Source of the DNA: Comamonadaceae bacterium G21597-S1
Lineage (GTDB): Bacteria; Pseudomonadota; Gammaproteobacteria; Burkholderiales; Burkholderiaceae_C
Assembly: GCA_027214345.1 (NCBI GenBank)
Contig: JAPWHR010000002.1
Coordinates: 1 to 64,000, forward strand
Length of the DNA: 64,000 bases
Direction of reading: 5' to 3'
The position numbers and the translations under genes were made by a program. Below the pieces are notes generated by a model. It was not told where the DNA came from. It worked only from the letters and a program-made list of their open reading frames with translations, and made no database searches. Shown one piece after another: positions 16,367 to 25,569 of this stretch; positions within the stretch are counted from its first letter, which is position 1; each line of letters starts with the position of its first letter.

Positions 16367-19261
16367 TCAGCCGGTGGCGCCCGCCTGGCGTCCGCGGCCG
16401 GCGTTCTTGGCCTCGTACAACATCGCATCGGCCCGGGCCACCAGGTCGGTCCAGTCGGCCTCGGCCGGTACGCCGAACGCCAGCCCGACGCTGGCGCCGA
16501 TGCGCATCACGTGTCCGGCGACGGTGAAGGGCGCCTGCGCGGCCGCGATCACCTTGTCGGCCAGGCGGCGCGCCAGCGACGCCTCCCGCACGCCCACGAG
16601 CAGGATGGCGAACTCGTCGCCTCCGAGCCGGGCCACGACGTCTGACGAGCGCACCAGCGCCGACAGGCGCTGGGCAAACAGTTGCAGCACCTCGTCACCC
16701 GCCGGATGGCCGTACCGGTCGTTGACCGGCTTGAAATGATCCAGGTCGACGTACAGCAGCGCCAGGCCGGAACCATCGCCCGATGCGACCGCCTGCTCGA
16801 TCTGCTGCTCGAAGCCAGCCCGGTTCAGCAGACCGGTCAAGGCATCGCGCTGCGCCAGTTGCAGCAAGCGCACTTCCTCCAGCTTGTGGTGCGAGATGTC
16901 CTGCAGCACGGCGACATAACCGTCGACGCTGCCGTCCTCGACCCACAACGGGATGTAGTCGACGGCGATGTGACTGGCGTCGCCGCGCACCTCGTAGCTG
17001 CGCTCGAACCGGACCGGCTCGCCGGCGAGCACCCGCTCGACCCAACTCCGGTTGCGTTCGAATTCCTGCGCTCCGACCACCTCCGCGATCGTGCTGCCCA
17101 CGATCTGGTCGCGCGTGGAGTCGACCCATCGCTCGAACGCCGGGTTGACGAACCGGTAGCGCAGGTCACGACCCACCACCGCCACGCTGGCGGGAATGGC
17201 CTCGGTCACCGAACGCAGCGTCGCCGCCTGGCGTGCCATCTGGGCCCGGGCCCGCTGCTGCACCGAGATGTCGCGCATCACGGCCGAGTACCGGGTCACC
17301 CGCCCCTGGTCGTCGCGATGCGCGATGACGATCTGGCTCATCGGCACCACGTTGCGCCGCGCGTCGTAGCAGGTCGACTCGCCGGCCCACACCCCGTCGC
17401 GTTGCACGATCGGCAGGATCACCTCGGAAAAGTTCCGGTTGGTCTCGTCGGTATTGAACGTCCTGAAATTCAATCCATCGATGGGTCCGTCGGGCGCAAT
17501 GCCGAGCAAGGCCCGCGCCGACGGATTGAGGTAGGTGAGCTGGCCTCGCGCGTCGGTCTGCACGACGTAGTCGGTGGTGTTGTCGATGATGGCCGTGCGT
17601 TCGCGCAAGGCGCGTTCATTGGCGCTGCGCTGGGTGATGTCGATGGCGATCGAATAAAAGCCCTGCACCTGCCCGTTGCCGCCGACATCGGGAATCAGCC
17701 GAACCTCGAACCGGCGCGTGCCCGCGCCGTCGACCTCGTCGTACTCGAAATGCTGGGCCGTGCCGTCCAGCACGTCCTGCACCCGTGCCAGCAACTGCGC
17801 ATCATTGGACCTGCCGGTCAATTCGTTGAGGGTGTGTCCCTGCACCTGCTCGCGCGGGCGGCCGAAGCGATCGCAATGCGCCTGGTTGACGAACTGGAAA
17901 CGCAAGGCCCGATCCATGTACGCGATCCGCACCGGCAGGGCATCGGTGACCTGGCGTACGAAACGCTCCTTGTCCTCGAGCGCCTGCGTCAGGCGCCTGC
18001 GCTCGCTGATGTCCTGGAACGCACCGGCGATGCGCACCGGGACCTCACCGTCGAACTCGACCTCGCCCTGCGCCCGGACCCAGATATCCCGGCCCCGTGC
18101 CGTCACCAGCGGCAGTTCGAGGTCCCAGGGCGTGCCGTCCTCCAGTGCCTTGCGCACGACCGACGCCACCTGCTCCCGGGCCTGCGGCGCATAGAACTCA
18201 ACGGCATTTTCCAGCGAAGGAACGAAGTCCGGCCCGACCTCGTGGATCAGACGCGTCTGTTCGGACCACTCCAGCGTATTCGTGAGCAGGTCGAGCTGCC
18301 AGCCCCCCACACCGGCAATACGCCCGGTCCGCGCCAGCGCCGCCTGGCTCGCGCGCAGGGCCAGTTCGGCACGCCTGCGGTCGGTCACGTCGCGCCCCAC
18401 CGAGTGCAGCAGGACCTTGCCCTGCGTATCATGCTGCAGGCGGTTGGTCCAGGCGACCCAGCGTTCGCTGCCATCGGCCGCGAGCATGCGGTTCTCGCCG
18501 GTATGCGCCTGTCCGCTGTCCAGGACGCGTGCGAGCAGCCGCTCCACGTCCGCCCTGTCGCGCAACTCGATGAACTCGTACAGACTCTTGCCGATCATCT
18601 GCGTCGGCGTCAAGCCGAAATGCCGCGCGTAGGCGTCGTTGGCGAAGATGAGCTCGCCGTCCGGCCGCGCCAGCGACACCAGTTCGGCCTGTTGCTCGAC
18701 CATGGCGCGGTATCGGGCCTCGCTGTCGGCCAGGGCCGCCTCGTAGTCGGAGCGCACGGCGGTGGCGCGGGCGATCAGGTCGCGCCGGGACAGCAGCGCC
18801 TCGGTGGCGATCCTGGCCAACGCGTGCAGCACATGTTTCTGCTCGGGCGTGAGCACGCGGGGCTGGCGGTCGATCACGCACAAGGTGCCGACACGTTCGC
18901 CGCCCGGCAATACCAGCGGTGCGCCGGCGTAGAAGCGGATGTCCGGCTGCCCGGTGACCAACGGGTTGTCGCGGAACCGCACGTCCCGGGTTGCATCGGG
19001 CACCTCGAACAGCGCGTCCTGCCCGATCGCATGGGAGCAGAACGCCACGTCGCGCGGCGTTTCATTGACGCCGGGCAGGCCGACGTTGGCCTTGAACCAC
19101 TGCCGCTCGGTATCAACCAGGCTGACCAGCGCGATCGGCGCGCCGCAGACCTCGGAGGCCAGCGTCACGATGCTGTCGAACACCGGCTCCGGCGCGCTGT
19201 CCAGCACCATCAGTTCGCGCAGGCGCGCGATACGCTCTTCTTCTTGCTTGGACTGGCCCAT
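16367..19261 (-). CDS. Diguanylate cyclase with GAF and multiple PAS domains
   Basis: A 964-residue cytosolic signalling protein. Order: GAF (about 15-160; VSLVDTERQWFKANVGLPG), then about five PAS/PAC units (about 170-790) and a C-terminal GGDEF domain (about 795-955). The active-site GGDEF is at 880-884, and the product-inhibition site RSSD lies five residues before it, so c-di-GMP synthesis with feedback is expected. No membrane segment and no EAL domain. The ATG at 19261 has GGGGGAG nine bases before it and is preferred over 19285. It is followed upstream by a histidine kinase/response regulator pair in the same direction. Confidence 0.93.
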   Translation of the reverse strand: MGQSKQEEERIARLRELMVLDSAPEPVFDSIVTLASEVCGAPIALVSLVDTERQWFKANVGLPGVNETPRDVAFCSHAIGQDALFEVPDATRDVRFRDNPLVTGQPDIRFYAGAPLVLPGGERVGTLCVIDRQPRVLTPEQKHVLHALARIATEALLSRRDLIARATAVRSDYEAALADSEARYRAMVEQQAELVSLARPDGELIFANDAYARHFGLTPTQMIGKSLYEFIELRDRADVERLLARVLDSGQAHTGENRMLAADGSERWVAWTNRLQHDTQGKVLLHSVGRDVTDRRRAELALRASQAALARTGRIAGVGGWQLDLLTNTLEWSEQTRLIHEVGPDFVPSLENAVEFYAPQAREQVASVVRKALEDGTPWDLELPLVTARGRDIWVRAQGEVEFDGEVPVRIAGAFQDISERRRLTQALEDKERFVRQVTDALPVRIAYMDRALRFQFVNQAHCDRFGRPREQVQGHTLNELTGRSNDAQLLARVQDVLDGTAQHFEYDEVDGAGTRRFEVRLIPDVGGNGQVQGFYSIAIDITQRSANERALRERTAIIDNTTDYVVQTDARGQLTYLNPSARALLGIAPDGPIDGLNFRTFNTDETNRNFSEVILPIVQRDGVWAGESTCYDARRNVVPMSQIVIAHRDDQGRVTRYSAVMRDISVQQRARAQMARQAATLRSVTEAIPASVAVVGRDLRYRFVNPAFERWVDSTRDQIVGSTIAEVVGAQEFERNRSWVERVLAGEPVRFERSYEVRGDASHIAVDYIPLWVEDGSVDGYVAVLQDISHHKLEEVRLLQLAQRDALTGLLNRAGFEQQIEQAVASGDGSGLALLYVDLDHFKPVNDRYGHPAGDEVLQLFAQRLSALVRSSDVVARLGGDEFAILLVGVREASLARRLADKVIAAAQAPFTVAGHVMRIGASVGLAFGVPAEADWTDLVARADAMLYEAKNAGRGRQAGATG

Positions 19262-19426
19262 GTCGATCGATCTCCCCCGTGGCATTGTGCCGCAGGAAGG
19301 GCGACTCCTGTGCGGCCGGACCCGCCAGCCATCGGACCACCGCCGGACGATACCACCCCGGCCCCCGGCCCCCGGCTTGCACTGCCGTTGGCCGCTTCGG
19401 GTGCGACGCCGGCGCGCCCGCGACGC

Positions 19427-20932
19427 CTATGCGGCCGGCAGGCGCAGCAGGACCTGGGTGCCGCCCGCCGCACGGTTGTCCACCCGTACCGTGCCGCCGT
19501 GCAGTTCGGCAATACGCTTGACGATGGCCAGCCCCAGGCCCTTGCCGCCGTCTCCGGTGCTCGGGACCACCGATTGGCGCGCCTGGTAGAAGCGGTCGAA
19601 CAGGTGCGGCAGGTCGGCCTTGGGGATGCCGGGCCCGGTGTCGCTGACCACCACCTCGACCGCATCGCCGCGCATTTGCGCCGACAAGTCGATGCGGTCA
19701 CCGCTGCGGCAGAATTTGAGCGCGTTGTCGACCAGGTTGGCGATGGCGCGTTCGAACAGCTCGACGTCGAGTGCCACCACCGGTGGCGGGCTCTGCGCAT
19801 CATGCTGGGCCTGCAACACCACCCCCTGGCTGTGCGCGCGCTGGCCGAAACGCACGGCGATGTCGTCCAGCAGTTCGCCGGCGTCGAGCCGTTCGCAACG
19901 CAGGCGGAACTCCGGCTCGTCGAGTTGCGCCAGGTCGCCCAGCGACTGCACCAGGCGCGCGGCGTTGTGCGTGTTGCGCAGTGCCATGGCCACCAGTTCG
20001 CGATCGGCCGCACGCGTGGCGTCGCCCTGCCAGCGTCCCTCCAGCGTCTCCAGGCAGGCGGCGGTCGCCGTCAGCGGCGAGCGCAGGTCGTGCGACAGGT
20101 TGCTGACACCTTCGCGGCGGAAATGATCGAGCCGGCGCAAGGCCGCCCATTGGCGGCGGACCGTCCCGAGCATCAGTGCGAACGCCTGTGTCAGCTTGCC
20201 GAACTCGTCGCCGGTGCGCGCCGGCAGCAAGGCCTCGGGCGCGCCGGGCGCGCCGTCTTCCAGGCCGTCGCGCGAGATCGATGCCACCGCCCGTGTCAGC
20301 TGGCGCAGCGGACGCGTGACGGTGGCGATGATCCAGGCCGCCATCAGCGTGGCCAGCACGACGACGCCGATGATGGCGACCAGCGCCGGCTTGGCGATGC
20401 TGCTGCCCAGCACCTCGAGCCGGCCTTGCGGCAACACCGGCTTGTGGCACACCAGATACAGGTATCCGGCCACCGGCTCGTCGTTGCGGATCACGGCGCG
20501 GCGCACCGCACGCGCGGCGATGATGGCCCCGGCGTCCATGCGTTCCGGGTCGTCGCCCATCACGTACGGCATGTCCGGGTTGCTGGCGGCCTGCCGCACC
20601 GGCTCGAGCCGCACCTTGAAACCCGGCGGCAACACCGCGCTGCCGGTGGACGACAACACCGTGCCTTCGGCGTCGAGCAGGTACAGCTGGGTGTCGGGCT
20701 CGAACAACACCAGGTTGCGCAGGAACTGGTTGAACTGCTGCGGCTCGCGCTGGTGCATCTCGAAGATGTTGTCGTACATGTCGACGACCCGTCCGAGAAA
20801 CGCGTCGGCGCGGTGGAAGGTGGTCTCGTGCTCGAAACGCTGGAACGCGAACAACACGGTGGCAATCACGCCGATCGCGGTCAGCGCGCCGGTGATGAAG
20901 ATGGTCAGCGCAATGCGTAGGCGCACGCTCAC
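19427..20932 (-). CDS. Two-component sensor histidine kinase
   Basis: The 501-residue kinase starts with GTG at 20932, preceded by GGGAG eight bases upstream. Membrane segments at about 7-29 and 183-205 flank a periplasmic sensor region of about 150 residues. HAMP follows, then the H-box NLSHDLRSPLTAT with its phospho-accepting His, N-box NLVDNALKF, G1 DTGPGIP and G2 GKGLGLAI. It lies 49 bases downstream of an OmpR-type response regulator, so it is that regulator's cognate kinase. The signal is unknown. Confidence 0.93.
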   Translation of the reverse strand: MSVRLRIALTIFITGALTAIGVIATVLFAFQRFEHETTFHRADAFLGRVVDMYDNIFEMHQREPQQFNQFLRNLVLFEPDTQLYLLDAEGTVLSSTGSAVLPPGFKVRLEPVRQAASNPDMPYVMGDDPERMDAGAIIAARAVRRAVIRNDEPVAGYLYLVCHKPVLPQGRLEVLGSSIAKPALVAIIGVVVLATLMAAWIIATVTRPLRQLTRAVASISRDGLEDGAPGAPEALLPARTGDEFGKLTQAFALMLGTVRRQWAALRRLDHFRREGVSNLSHDLRSPLTATAACLETLEGRWQGDATRAADRELVAMALRNTHNAARLVQSLGDLAQLDEPEFRLRCERLDAGELLDDIAVRFGQRAHSQGVVLQAQHDAQSPPPVVALDVELFERAIANLVDNALKFCRSGDRIDLSAQMRGDAVEVVVSDTGPGIPKADLPHLFDRFYQARQSVVPSTGDGGKGLGLAIVKRIAELHGGTVRVDNRAAGGTQVLLRLPAA

Positions 20933-20981
20933 GGCGCCGCTCCCGCGCGGGTGGGCGCATCCGGCAACCGGCGCAGCAACC

Positions 20982-21695
20982 TCACCCCGGCGCCTCGCGC
21001 ATCTTGTAGCCCGCCCCGCGCACGGTGAGGATCAGCTCAGGCCGGATCGGATCGGCCTCGAGCTTGGCGCGCAGGCGGTTGATGTGCGTCGTGACCGTGT
21101 GTTCGTAGCCGTCGTGTGTATAACCCCATACCGCATCGAGCAGCTGCGCCCGCGAGAACACATGGCCCGGATGCTGCGCGAAATGCAGCAGCAGGTCGAA
21201 CTCGAGCGCCGTGCATTCCAGCACCGCGCCTCGGTAACGCACGCTGCGCTTGGCCGGCGCGATCTCCAGGTCGCCGTTGCGCACCAGCGCGGCTTGTGCC
21301 GGCGACGTGTCCTGCGCCGCCCGCTGCAGATCGGCACGGCGCAGCAAGGCCTTGACGCGCGCCAGCAGTTCGGCCAGCGAGAACGGTTTCGTCAGGTAGT
21401 CGTCGGCGCCGAGCTCCAGGCCCAGCACCCGGTCGAGTTCGGTCGACTTGGCGGTAAGCATCAGGATCGGCGTCGTGCTGCCGCGCGCACGCAAGGCCTT
21501 GCAGACCTCGAGTCCGTCCAGGCCGGGCATCATCAGGTCGAGGATCAGCAGGTCGCAGGGCTGCTCCTCCTGGCTGCGCAACGCGGCCAGGCCGTCGCCC
21601 ACCGCCTGCACGGCGTAGTTGGCATTGCGCAAGCTCATCACGAGCAGTTCGCGAATGTCCGACTGGTCTTCGGCAACAAGAATCGAATGGGCCAT
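20982..21695 (-). CDS. OmpR/PhoB-family response regulator
   Basis: A 237-residue regulator: receiver domain with acidic pocket ED (9-10), phospho-acceptor Asp53 (LLILDLMMPG), Thr81 and Lys103 (YLTKPFS), followed by a winged-helix DNA-binding domain (about 135-235; AQLLDAVWGYTHDGYEHTV, VRGAGYKM). The start at 21695 is where the receiver begins; the long upstream open frame overlaps the divergent sigma gene. First gene of the two-component operon, divergent from a sigma-factor gene across 164 bases. Confidence 0.94.
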   Translation of the reverse strand: MAHSILVAEDQSDIRELLVMSLRNANYAVQAVGDGLAALRSQEEQPCDLLILDLMMPGLDGLEVCKALRARGSTTPILMLTAKSTELDRVLGLELGADDYLTKPFSLAELLARVKALLRRADLQRAAQDTSPAQAALVRNGDLEIAPAKRSVRYRGAVLECTALEFDLLLHFAQHPGHVFSRAQLLDAVWGYTHDGYEHTVTTHINRLRAKLEADPIRPELILTVRGAGYKMREAPG

Positions 21696-21859
21696 GGAGG
21701 CATTGTCTGCTTTTGGCGCCGCATTCTTACGGGCGCCGCGCCAGGGCCCGTTTCCGGAATCCGACGCAAATGTTATCTGGCTGTGACATGGCGCGAGGCC
21801 AGTGCGATCTGGCAACCGCACAGTCGGGGCATCGCCACACACAAGGACAGGAGTACCCC

Positions 21860-22396
21860 ATGCAAGCAAGCCCACGCGCCGACGCGCCGCACACTCCGGC
21901 GGCCCATGTGGCCGTGCACTGGAACGAGATGGTCGCGCACCGCAAGGACCTGGTCCGGTTCGCGCAACGCCGGCTGCACGATCCGATGCTGGCCGAGGAC
22001 GTGGTGCACGACGTGTTCGAGGCCGTGCTGACCGGCAAGGCCGCGTTCGCCGGACGCAGCGCCTTGCGCTCCTGGCTGACCGCGATCCTGAAGAACAAGA
22101 TCGTCGACCTGGTACGCCAGCGCGCCGGCACCGACAGCCTGGAGGAGCAGAACGACGACGATGGCGCGCTGGCCATCGCATGCCCGCAGCCGGGTCCGCA
22201 CGAGGTGGTGGAACAACGCGAGCGCCTGGCGCAGACGCTGGCGCGCATCGACGCGCTGGCGCCGGCGCTGCGCGACGCCATGCGGCTGCGGGTGCTGCAG
22301 GAGGAGCCGACCGAGACCGTTTGCCGTCATCTGCGCATCAGCGCGGACAACCTGTTCGTGCGGCTGCACCGGGCGCGCGCGCAGTTGGCGCACTGA
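21860..22396 (+). CDS. ECF-type RNA polymerase sigma factor
   Basis: A 178-residue sigma-70-family protein with region 2 (about 20-90; RFAQRRLHDPMLAEDVVHDV, FAGRSALRSWLTAILKNKIV) and region 4 (about 120-175; LPA-like ALAPALRDAMRLRVLQEEP, then CRHLRISADNLFVRLHRARA). AAGGACAGGAG precedes the ATG. No anti-sigma or zinc-binding anti-sigma gene follows; the next gene is a convergent DapA-family enzyme. It is divergent from the two-component operon, which could control it. Confidence 0.88.
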   Translation: MQASPRADAPHTPAAHVAVHWNEMVAHRKDLVRFAQRRLHDPMLAEDVVHDVFEAVLTGKAAFAGRSALRSWLTAILKNKIVDLVRQRAGTDSLEEQNDDDGALAIACPQPGPHEVVEQRERLAQTLARIDALAPALRDAMRLRVLQEEPTETVCRHLRISADNLFVRLHRARAQLAH

Positions 22397-22414
22397 GGCC
22401 CGCCCGCCGCGCCG

Positions 22415-23344
22415 TCAACGCCCCCAGCGCAGCACCATCGGATCCAGCCGGCGCGCGGCATCGAGCAAACCGGCGCGCACGGCCGGATGCATGGCGGGGA
22501 ACGGATGCCGTCCGGCGTCGCAGCCGATGATGCCGCCCTCGCGCATCAAGGCCTTGCAGCTCAGGATGCCGCCCTGGCGGTTCTCGTAGTTGATCAGCGG
22601 CAACCAGCGCTGGTACTGGCGTACAGCTTCCTCGCGGTCGCCCGCCATGAACGGATCGAGGATCTGCCGGATGCCGTCCGGGTAGCCGCCGCCGGTCATG
22701 GCGCCGGTGGCACCGGCATCGAGGTCGGCCAGCAGCGTGATCGCCTCCTCGCCATCCCACGGGCCTTCGATCGCATCGCCGCCGGCGGCAATGAGTTCGC
22801 GCAGCTTGGAGGCGGCCTGCGGCGTCTCGATCTTGAAATACGCGACGTTGCGGATCTCGCGCGCCATCTGCGCCAGCAGCGCCACCGGCAAGGCCGTGCC
22901 GCTGACCGGCGCGTCCTGGATCATGATCGGAATGTCGATGGCGTCCGACACCGCCTCGAAGAAACCGCGGATGCCGGCCTCGCCGACCCGGATCGTGGCG
23001 CCGTGGTAGGGCGGCATCACCATGACCATGCTGGCACCGGCCTGCTGGGCGCGCCGGCTGCGTTCGGCGCACACCCGCGTGCCGTAGTGCGTTGTCGTCA
23101 CGATCACCGGCACCCGGCCGGCGACATGGTCGAGGATGGCGGTGGTCAGCTTCTCGCGCTCGTCGTCCGACAACGAGAACTGCTCGGAGAAGTTGGCCAG
23201 GATGCACAAGCCGTTCGAGCCGGCGTCGATCATGAAGTCGACACAGCGCAGCTGCCCTGGCAGGTCGATGTCGCCGTCGGCGTCGAAGATGGTGGGAACC
23301 ACCGGGAAAACACCCCGGTAGCGGGCTGTGGACGGGGAAGACAT
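22415..23344 (-). CDS. DapA-family lyase, probably L-2-keto-3-deoxyarabonate dehydratase
   Basis: A 309-residue class I aldolase-fold enzyme. Schiff-base Lys171 (VAYFKIETP) and Tyr113 (MPPYHGAT) fit the dihydrodipicolinate synthase/N-acetylneuraminate lyase superfamily. VDFMIDAGSNGLCILANFS and EGPWDGEEAITLLADL resemble, from memory, bacterial L-2-keto-3-deoxyarabonate dehydratases of the non-phosphorylating L-arabinose pathway. Other keto-deoxy-sugar-acid lyases remain possible. It is divergent from a Bug receptor and near a 2-hydroxyacid dehydrogenase and a GntR regulator, which supports sugar-acid metabolism. The ATG at 23344 was chosen over upstream codons. Confidence 0.8.
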   Translation of the reverse strand: MSSPSTARYRGVFPVVPTIFDADGDIDLPGQLRCVDFMIDAGSNGLCILANFSEQFSLSDDEREKLTTAILDHVAGRVPVIVTTTHYGTRVCAERSRRAQQAGASMVMVMPPYHGATIRVGEAGIRGFFEAVSDAIDIPIMIQDAPVSGTALPVALLAQMAREIRNVAYFKIETPQAASKLRELIAAGGDAIEGPWDGEEAITLLADLDAGATGAMTGGGYPDGIRQILDPFMAGDREEAVRQYQRWLPLINYENRQGGILSCKALMREGGIIGCDAGRHPFPAMHPAVRAGLLDAARRLDPMVLRWGR

Positions 23345-23428
23345 GGCGCGTGGGCTCCTTTCAACGATGATGCGTCCGGCCCAGCGGGGCCGGCGGGTCG
23401 CCAGCGCCATTCTCGACGCTGACGCCGG

Positions 23429-23457
23429 TTGAATTTGATCATAAATTGGCGTATAAA
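23429..23457 (+). promoter_or_regulatory. Strong sigma-70-type promoter with AT-rich repeats
   Basis: TTGAAT (23429-23434), a 17-bp spacer and TATAAA (23452-23457) form a good promoter for the Bug receptor gene at 23506. Two similar sequences, TTTGATCATAAA (23434-23445, in the spacer) and TTTGATCTAAA (23487-23497, just before the RBS), are candidate regulator sites, possibly for the GntR protein at 25570-26283. The stretch is unusually AT-rich for this window. Confidence 0.65.
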
Positions 23458-23505
23458 CCGGTTGCTAGTGATAGTTGTTGTAGTTTTTTGATCTAAAAGG
23501 ACCAC

Positions 23506-24480
23506 ATGAAATCCCTCACCTCCATTGTTGCCGCCGGTTGCACCGCACTGGCCACCTTCGTGCACCTGCCGCTGCATGCCCAGGCCTGGCCGACCAAGCC
23601 GGTGCAGGTCATCGTTCCCGGCGCCCCCGGCGACGGTGCCGACCTCGCCGGGCGCCTGCTGGGCCAGAAGCTGCAGGAAAAGCTCGGCCAGAGCTTCGTC
23701 ATCGACAACAAGACCGGCGCCGGCGGCATCATCGGCAGCGTCGCGGGCAAGAATGCCGCTCCCGACGGTTATCACTTCATCATCGGCACGGCCGGCTCGC
23801 ACGGCATCAATGCCGCGGTCTACGACAAGCTGGCCTATGATCCGATCAAGGACTTCGAACCCGTGATCCTGATCAACAAGACGCCCAACGTCTGTGTCAT
23901 CCACCCGTCCATCCCCGCCAGCAACCTGGCCGAGTTCGTCGCGCTGGCCAAGAAGGAGCCGGGCAAGTACTCGTTTGCCTCCGGCGGCAACGGCAGTTCG
24001 GCCCATCTGTCGGGCGAATACCTGAAGATGCTGGCCGGCATCGACCTGCTGCACGTGCCCTACAAGGGCGCGACACCGGCGGTCCAGGCCGTCATCGCGG
24101 GCCAGGTGCAGATGTTCTGCGGCAACCTGCCGCCGGCCATCCCGCACATCAAGGCGGGCAAGTTGCGCGCACTGGGCGTCACGACACTCAAGCGCAGCCC
24201 CGAGTTGCCGGACGTGCCGACCATCGACGAGTCGGGCTACAAGGGTTTCGAGTCGGTGGCCTGGTTCGCGTTCTTCGCTCCCAAGGGCACGCCGGCGGAT
24301 GCGATCATCAAGCTCAACCAGGCCCTGGACGAAGTCATTCGCATGCCCGACGTGCGCGAGAAGCTGCAGGCCCAGGGCACGGAACCGGTGGGTGGCAGCC
24401 CGGCCGACCTGAAGCAGTTCCAGGCGGCCGAGATCGAGAAATGGACCAAGGTGGCGCGCACCGCCAAGGTGGCACTGTGA
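23506..24480 (+). CDS. Bug-type tripartite tricarboxylate receptor (periplasmic binding protein)
   Basis: The 324-residue protein has a signal peptide (cleavage likely after LHAQA, about 27) and the Bug hallmarks WPTKPVQVIVPGAPGDGAD, IDNKTGAGGIIGSVAG and VPYKGATPAVQAVIAGQ. AAAAGG lies before the ATG. It is followed 16 bases later by a 2-hydroxyacid dehydrogenase gene and is divergent from the keto-deoxy-sugar-acid lyase, so its ligand may be an aldonic or related hydroxy acid. No TctA/TctB membrane genes are nearby. Confidence 0.92.
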   Translation: MKSLTSIVAAGCTALATFVHLPLHAQAWPTKPVQVIVPGAPGDGADLAGRLLGQKLQEKLGQSFVIDNKTGAGGIIGSVAGKNAAPDGYHFIIGTAGSHGINAAVYDKLAYDPIKDFEPVILINKTPNVCVIHPSIPASNLAEFVALAKKEPGKYSFASGGNGSSAHLSGEYLKMLAGIDLLHVPYKGATPAVQAVIAGQVQMFCGNLPPAIPHIKAGKLRALGVTTLKRSPELPDVPTIDESGYKGFESVAWFAFFAPKGTPADAIIKLNQALDEVIRMPDVREKLQAQGTEPVGGSPADLKQFQAAEIEKWTKVARTAKVAL

Positions 24481-24496
24481 AACGGAGCGTCACGCA

Positions 24497-25537
24497 GTGA
24501 ACGACGGCACCCTGCGGCTGGGCATCAGCCGCGACTTCCTGGCCCAGGACGGCAGCAGCACGATGGACCCGCAGGCGATGGCCGCGCTGCAGGCCGTCGA
24601 CGGGCTGGTCATCGAGATGCTGGAGCAACCGGCACAGGCACCGATCACGCGCGCCGACCTGTGCCGCTATGACGCCTTGATGATCAAGCGCAATCCGGTC
24701 GATGCGGCCTTGTTCGATCCACAGGCCGGCGGCACGTTGCGGCTGCGCCTGCTGGCCCGCAACGGCGTGGGTTTTGACCATATCGCGGTGGACGCGTGCA
24801 CCGGCGCCGGCGTCATGGTGTACACGACGCCGGACGCGGTGGCGCGGCCGGTGGCTTCGTCGATCATGGCGATGATGCTGGCCTTTTCGCATCGCCTGCT
24901 GCCCCGCGACCGGGCCACGCGGGACGGCCGCTGGTCGCAGCGCTGGAACGAAGTCGGCCGGGGCCTGACCGGTCGCACGCTGGGCGTGATCGGCCTGGGC
25001 AATATCGGGCTGGAACTGCTGCGACTGGCCCTGCCCTGGGAGATGCGCCACCTGGGGTCGACGCCGCGCCTGAACCCGGCGCGGTATGCCGGTCTGAATG
25101 TCGAACCGGTTGCGCTCGACCACTTGCTCGCCGAGTCCGACTTCGTCGCCCTGTGTTGTCCGCTCAACGACGCCACCCGCGAAATGATCGACGCCCGGGC
25201 GCTGGCGCGCATGCAAGCCCACGCCATCTTGATCAATACCGCGCGCGGTGAGGTGGTCGACGAAGCCGCTCTCATCGACGCCTTGCGCAATGGCCGCATC
25301 GGCGGTGCCGGCATCGACGTGTTCGCGCAGGAGCCTCCCGAGCGTGACAACCCCCTGTTCACGCTGGACAACGTGATCCTGGGTTCGCACAACCTGGCCT
25401 ACACCGACGAACTCAACAGCAAGGCCAATCGCAGTTGCGCGGCCGCCGTCGGCTTGCTGGCGGTCAACCGTCGGCCGGCGCACCTGGTCAACACGGCGGT
25501 TCTGGCCCATCCGCGCCTGGCCGGCCTGGCGGCCTGA
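24497..25537 (+). CDS. D-isomer-specific 2-hydroxyacid dehydrogenase
   Basis: A 346-residue NAD(P)-dependent dehydrogenase, starting with GTG at 24497 (GGAG nine bases upstream). The cofactor motif is GLGNIG (166-171). The catalytic set is visible as Arg in NTARGEVVDE, Glu in the QEPPERD region and His in LGSHNLAYTDE. Family members interconvert 2-keto acids and D-2-hydroxy acids (phosphoglycerate, glycerate, lactate). Co-transcribed with the preceding Bug receptor; the context suggests a hydroxy-acid or aldonate substrate. Confidence 0.88.
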   Translation: MNDGTLRLGISRDFLAQDGSSTMDPQAMAALQAVDGLVIEMLEQPAQAPITRADLCRYDALMIKRNPVDAALFDPQAGGTLRLRLLARNGVGFDHIAVDACTGAGVMVYTTPDAVARPVASSIMAMMLAFSHRLLPRDRATRDGRWSQRWNEVGRGLTGRTLGVIGLGNIGLELLRLALPWEMRHLGSTPRLNPARYAGLNVEPVALDHLLAESDFVALCCPLNDATREMIDARALARMQAHAILINTARGEVVDEAALIDALRNGRIGGAGIDVFAQEPPERDNPLFTLDNVILGSHNLAYTDELNSKANRSCAAAVGLLAVNRRPAHLVNTAVLAHPRLAGLAA

Positions 25538-25569
25538 GCCACACGACACCGTCGCTCATCCCGGCAAGG

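Noticed and set aside
16682-20920. 1412-codon plus-strand frame through the diguanylate cyclase and kinase genes
   Set aside because: Antisense to two genes with complete domain motifs; no recognisable domain or codon bias of its own.
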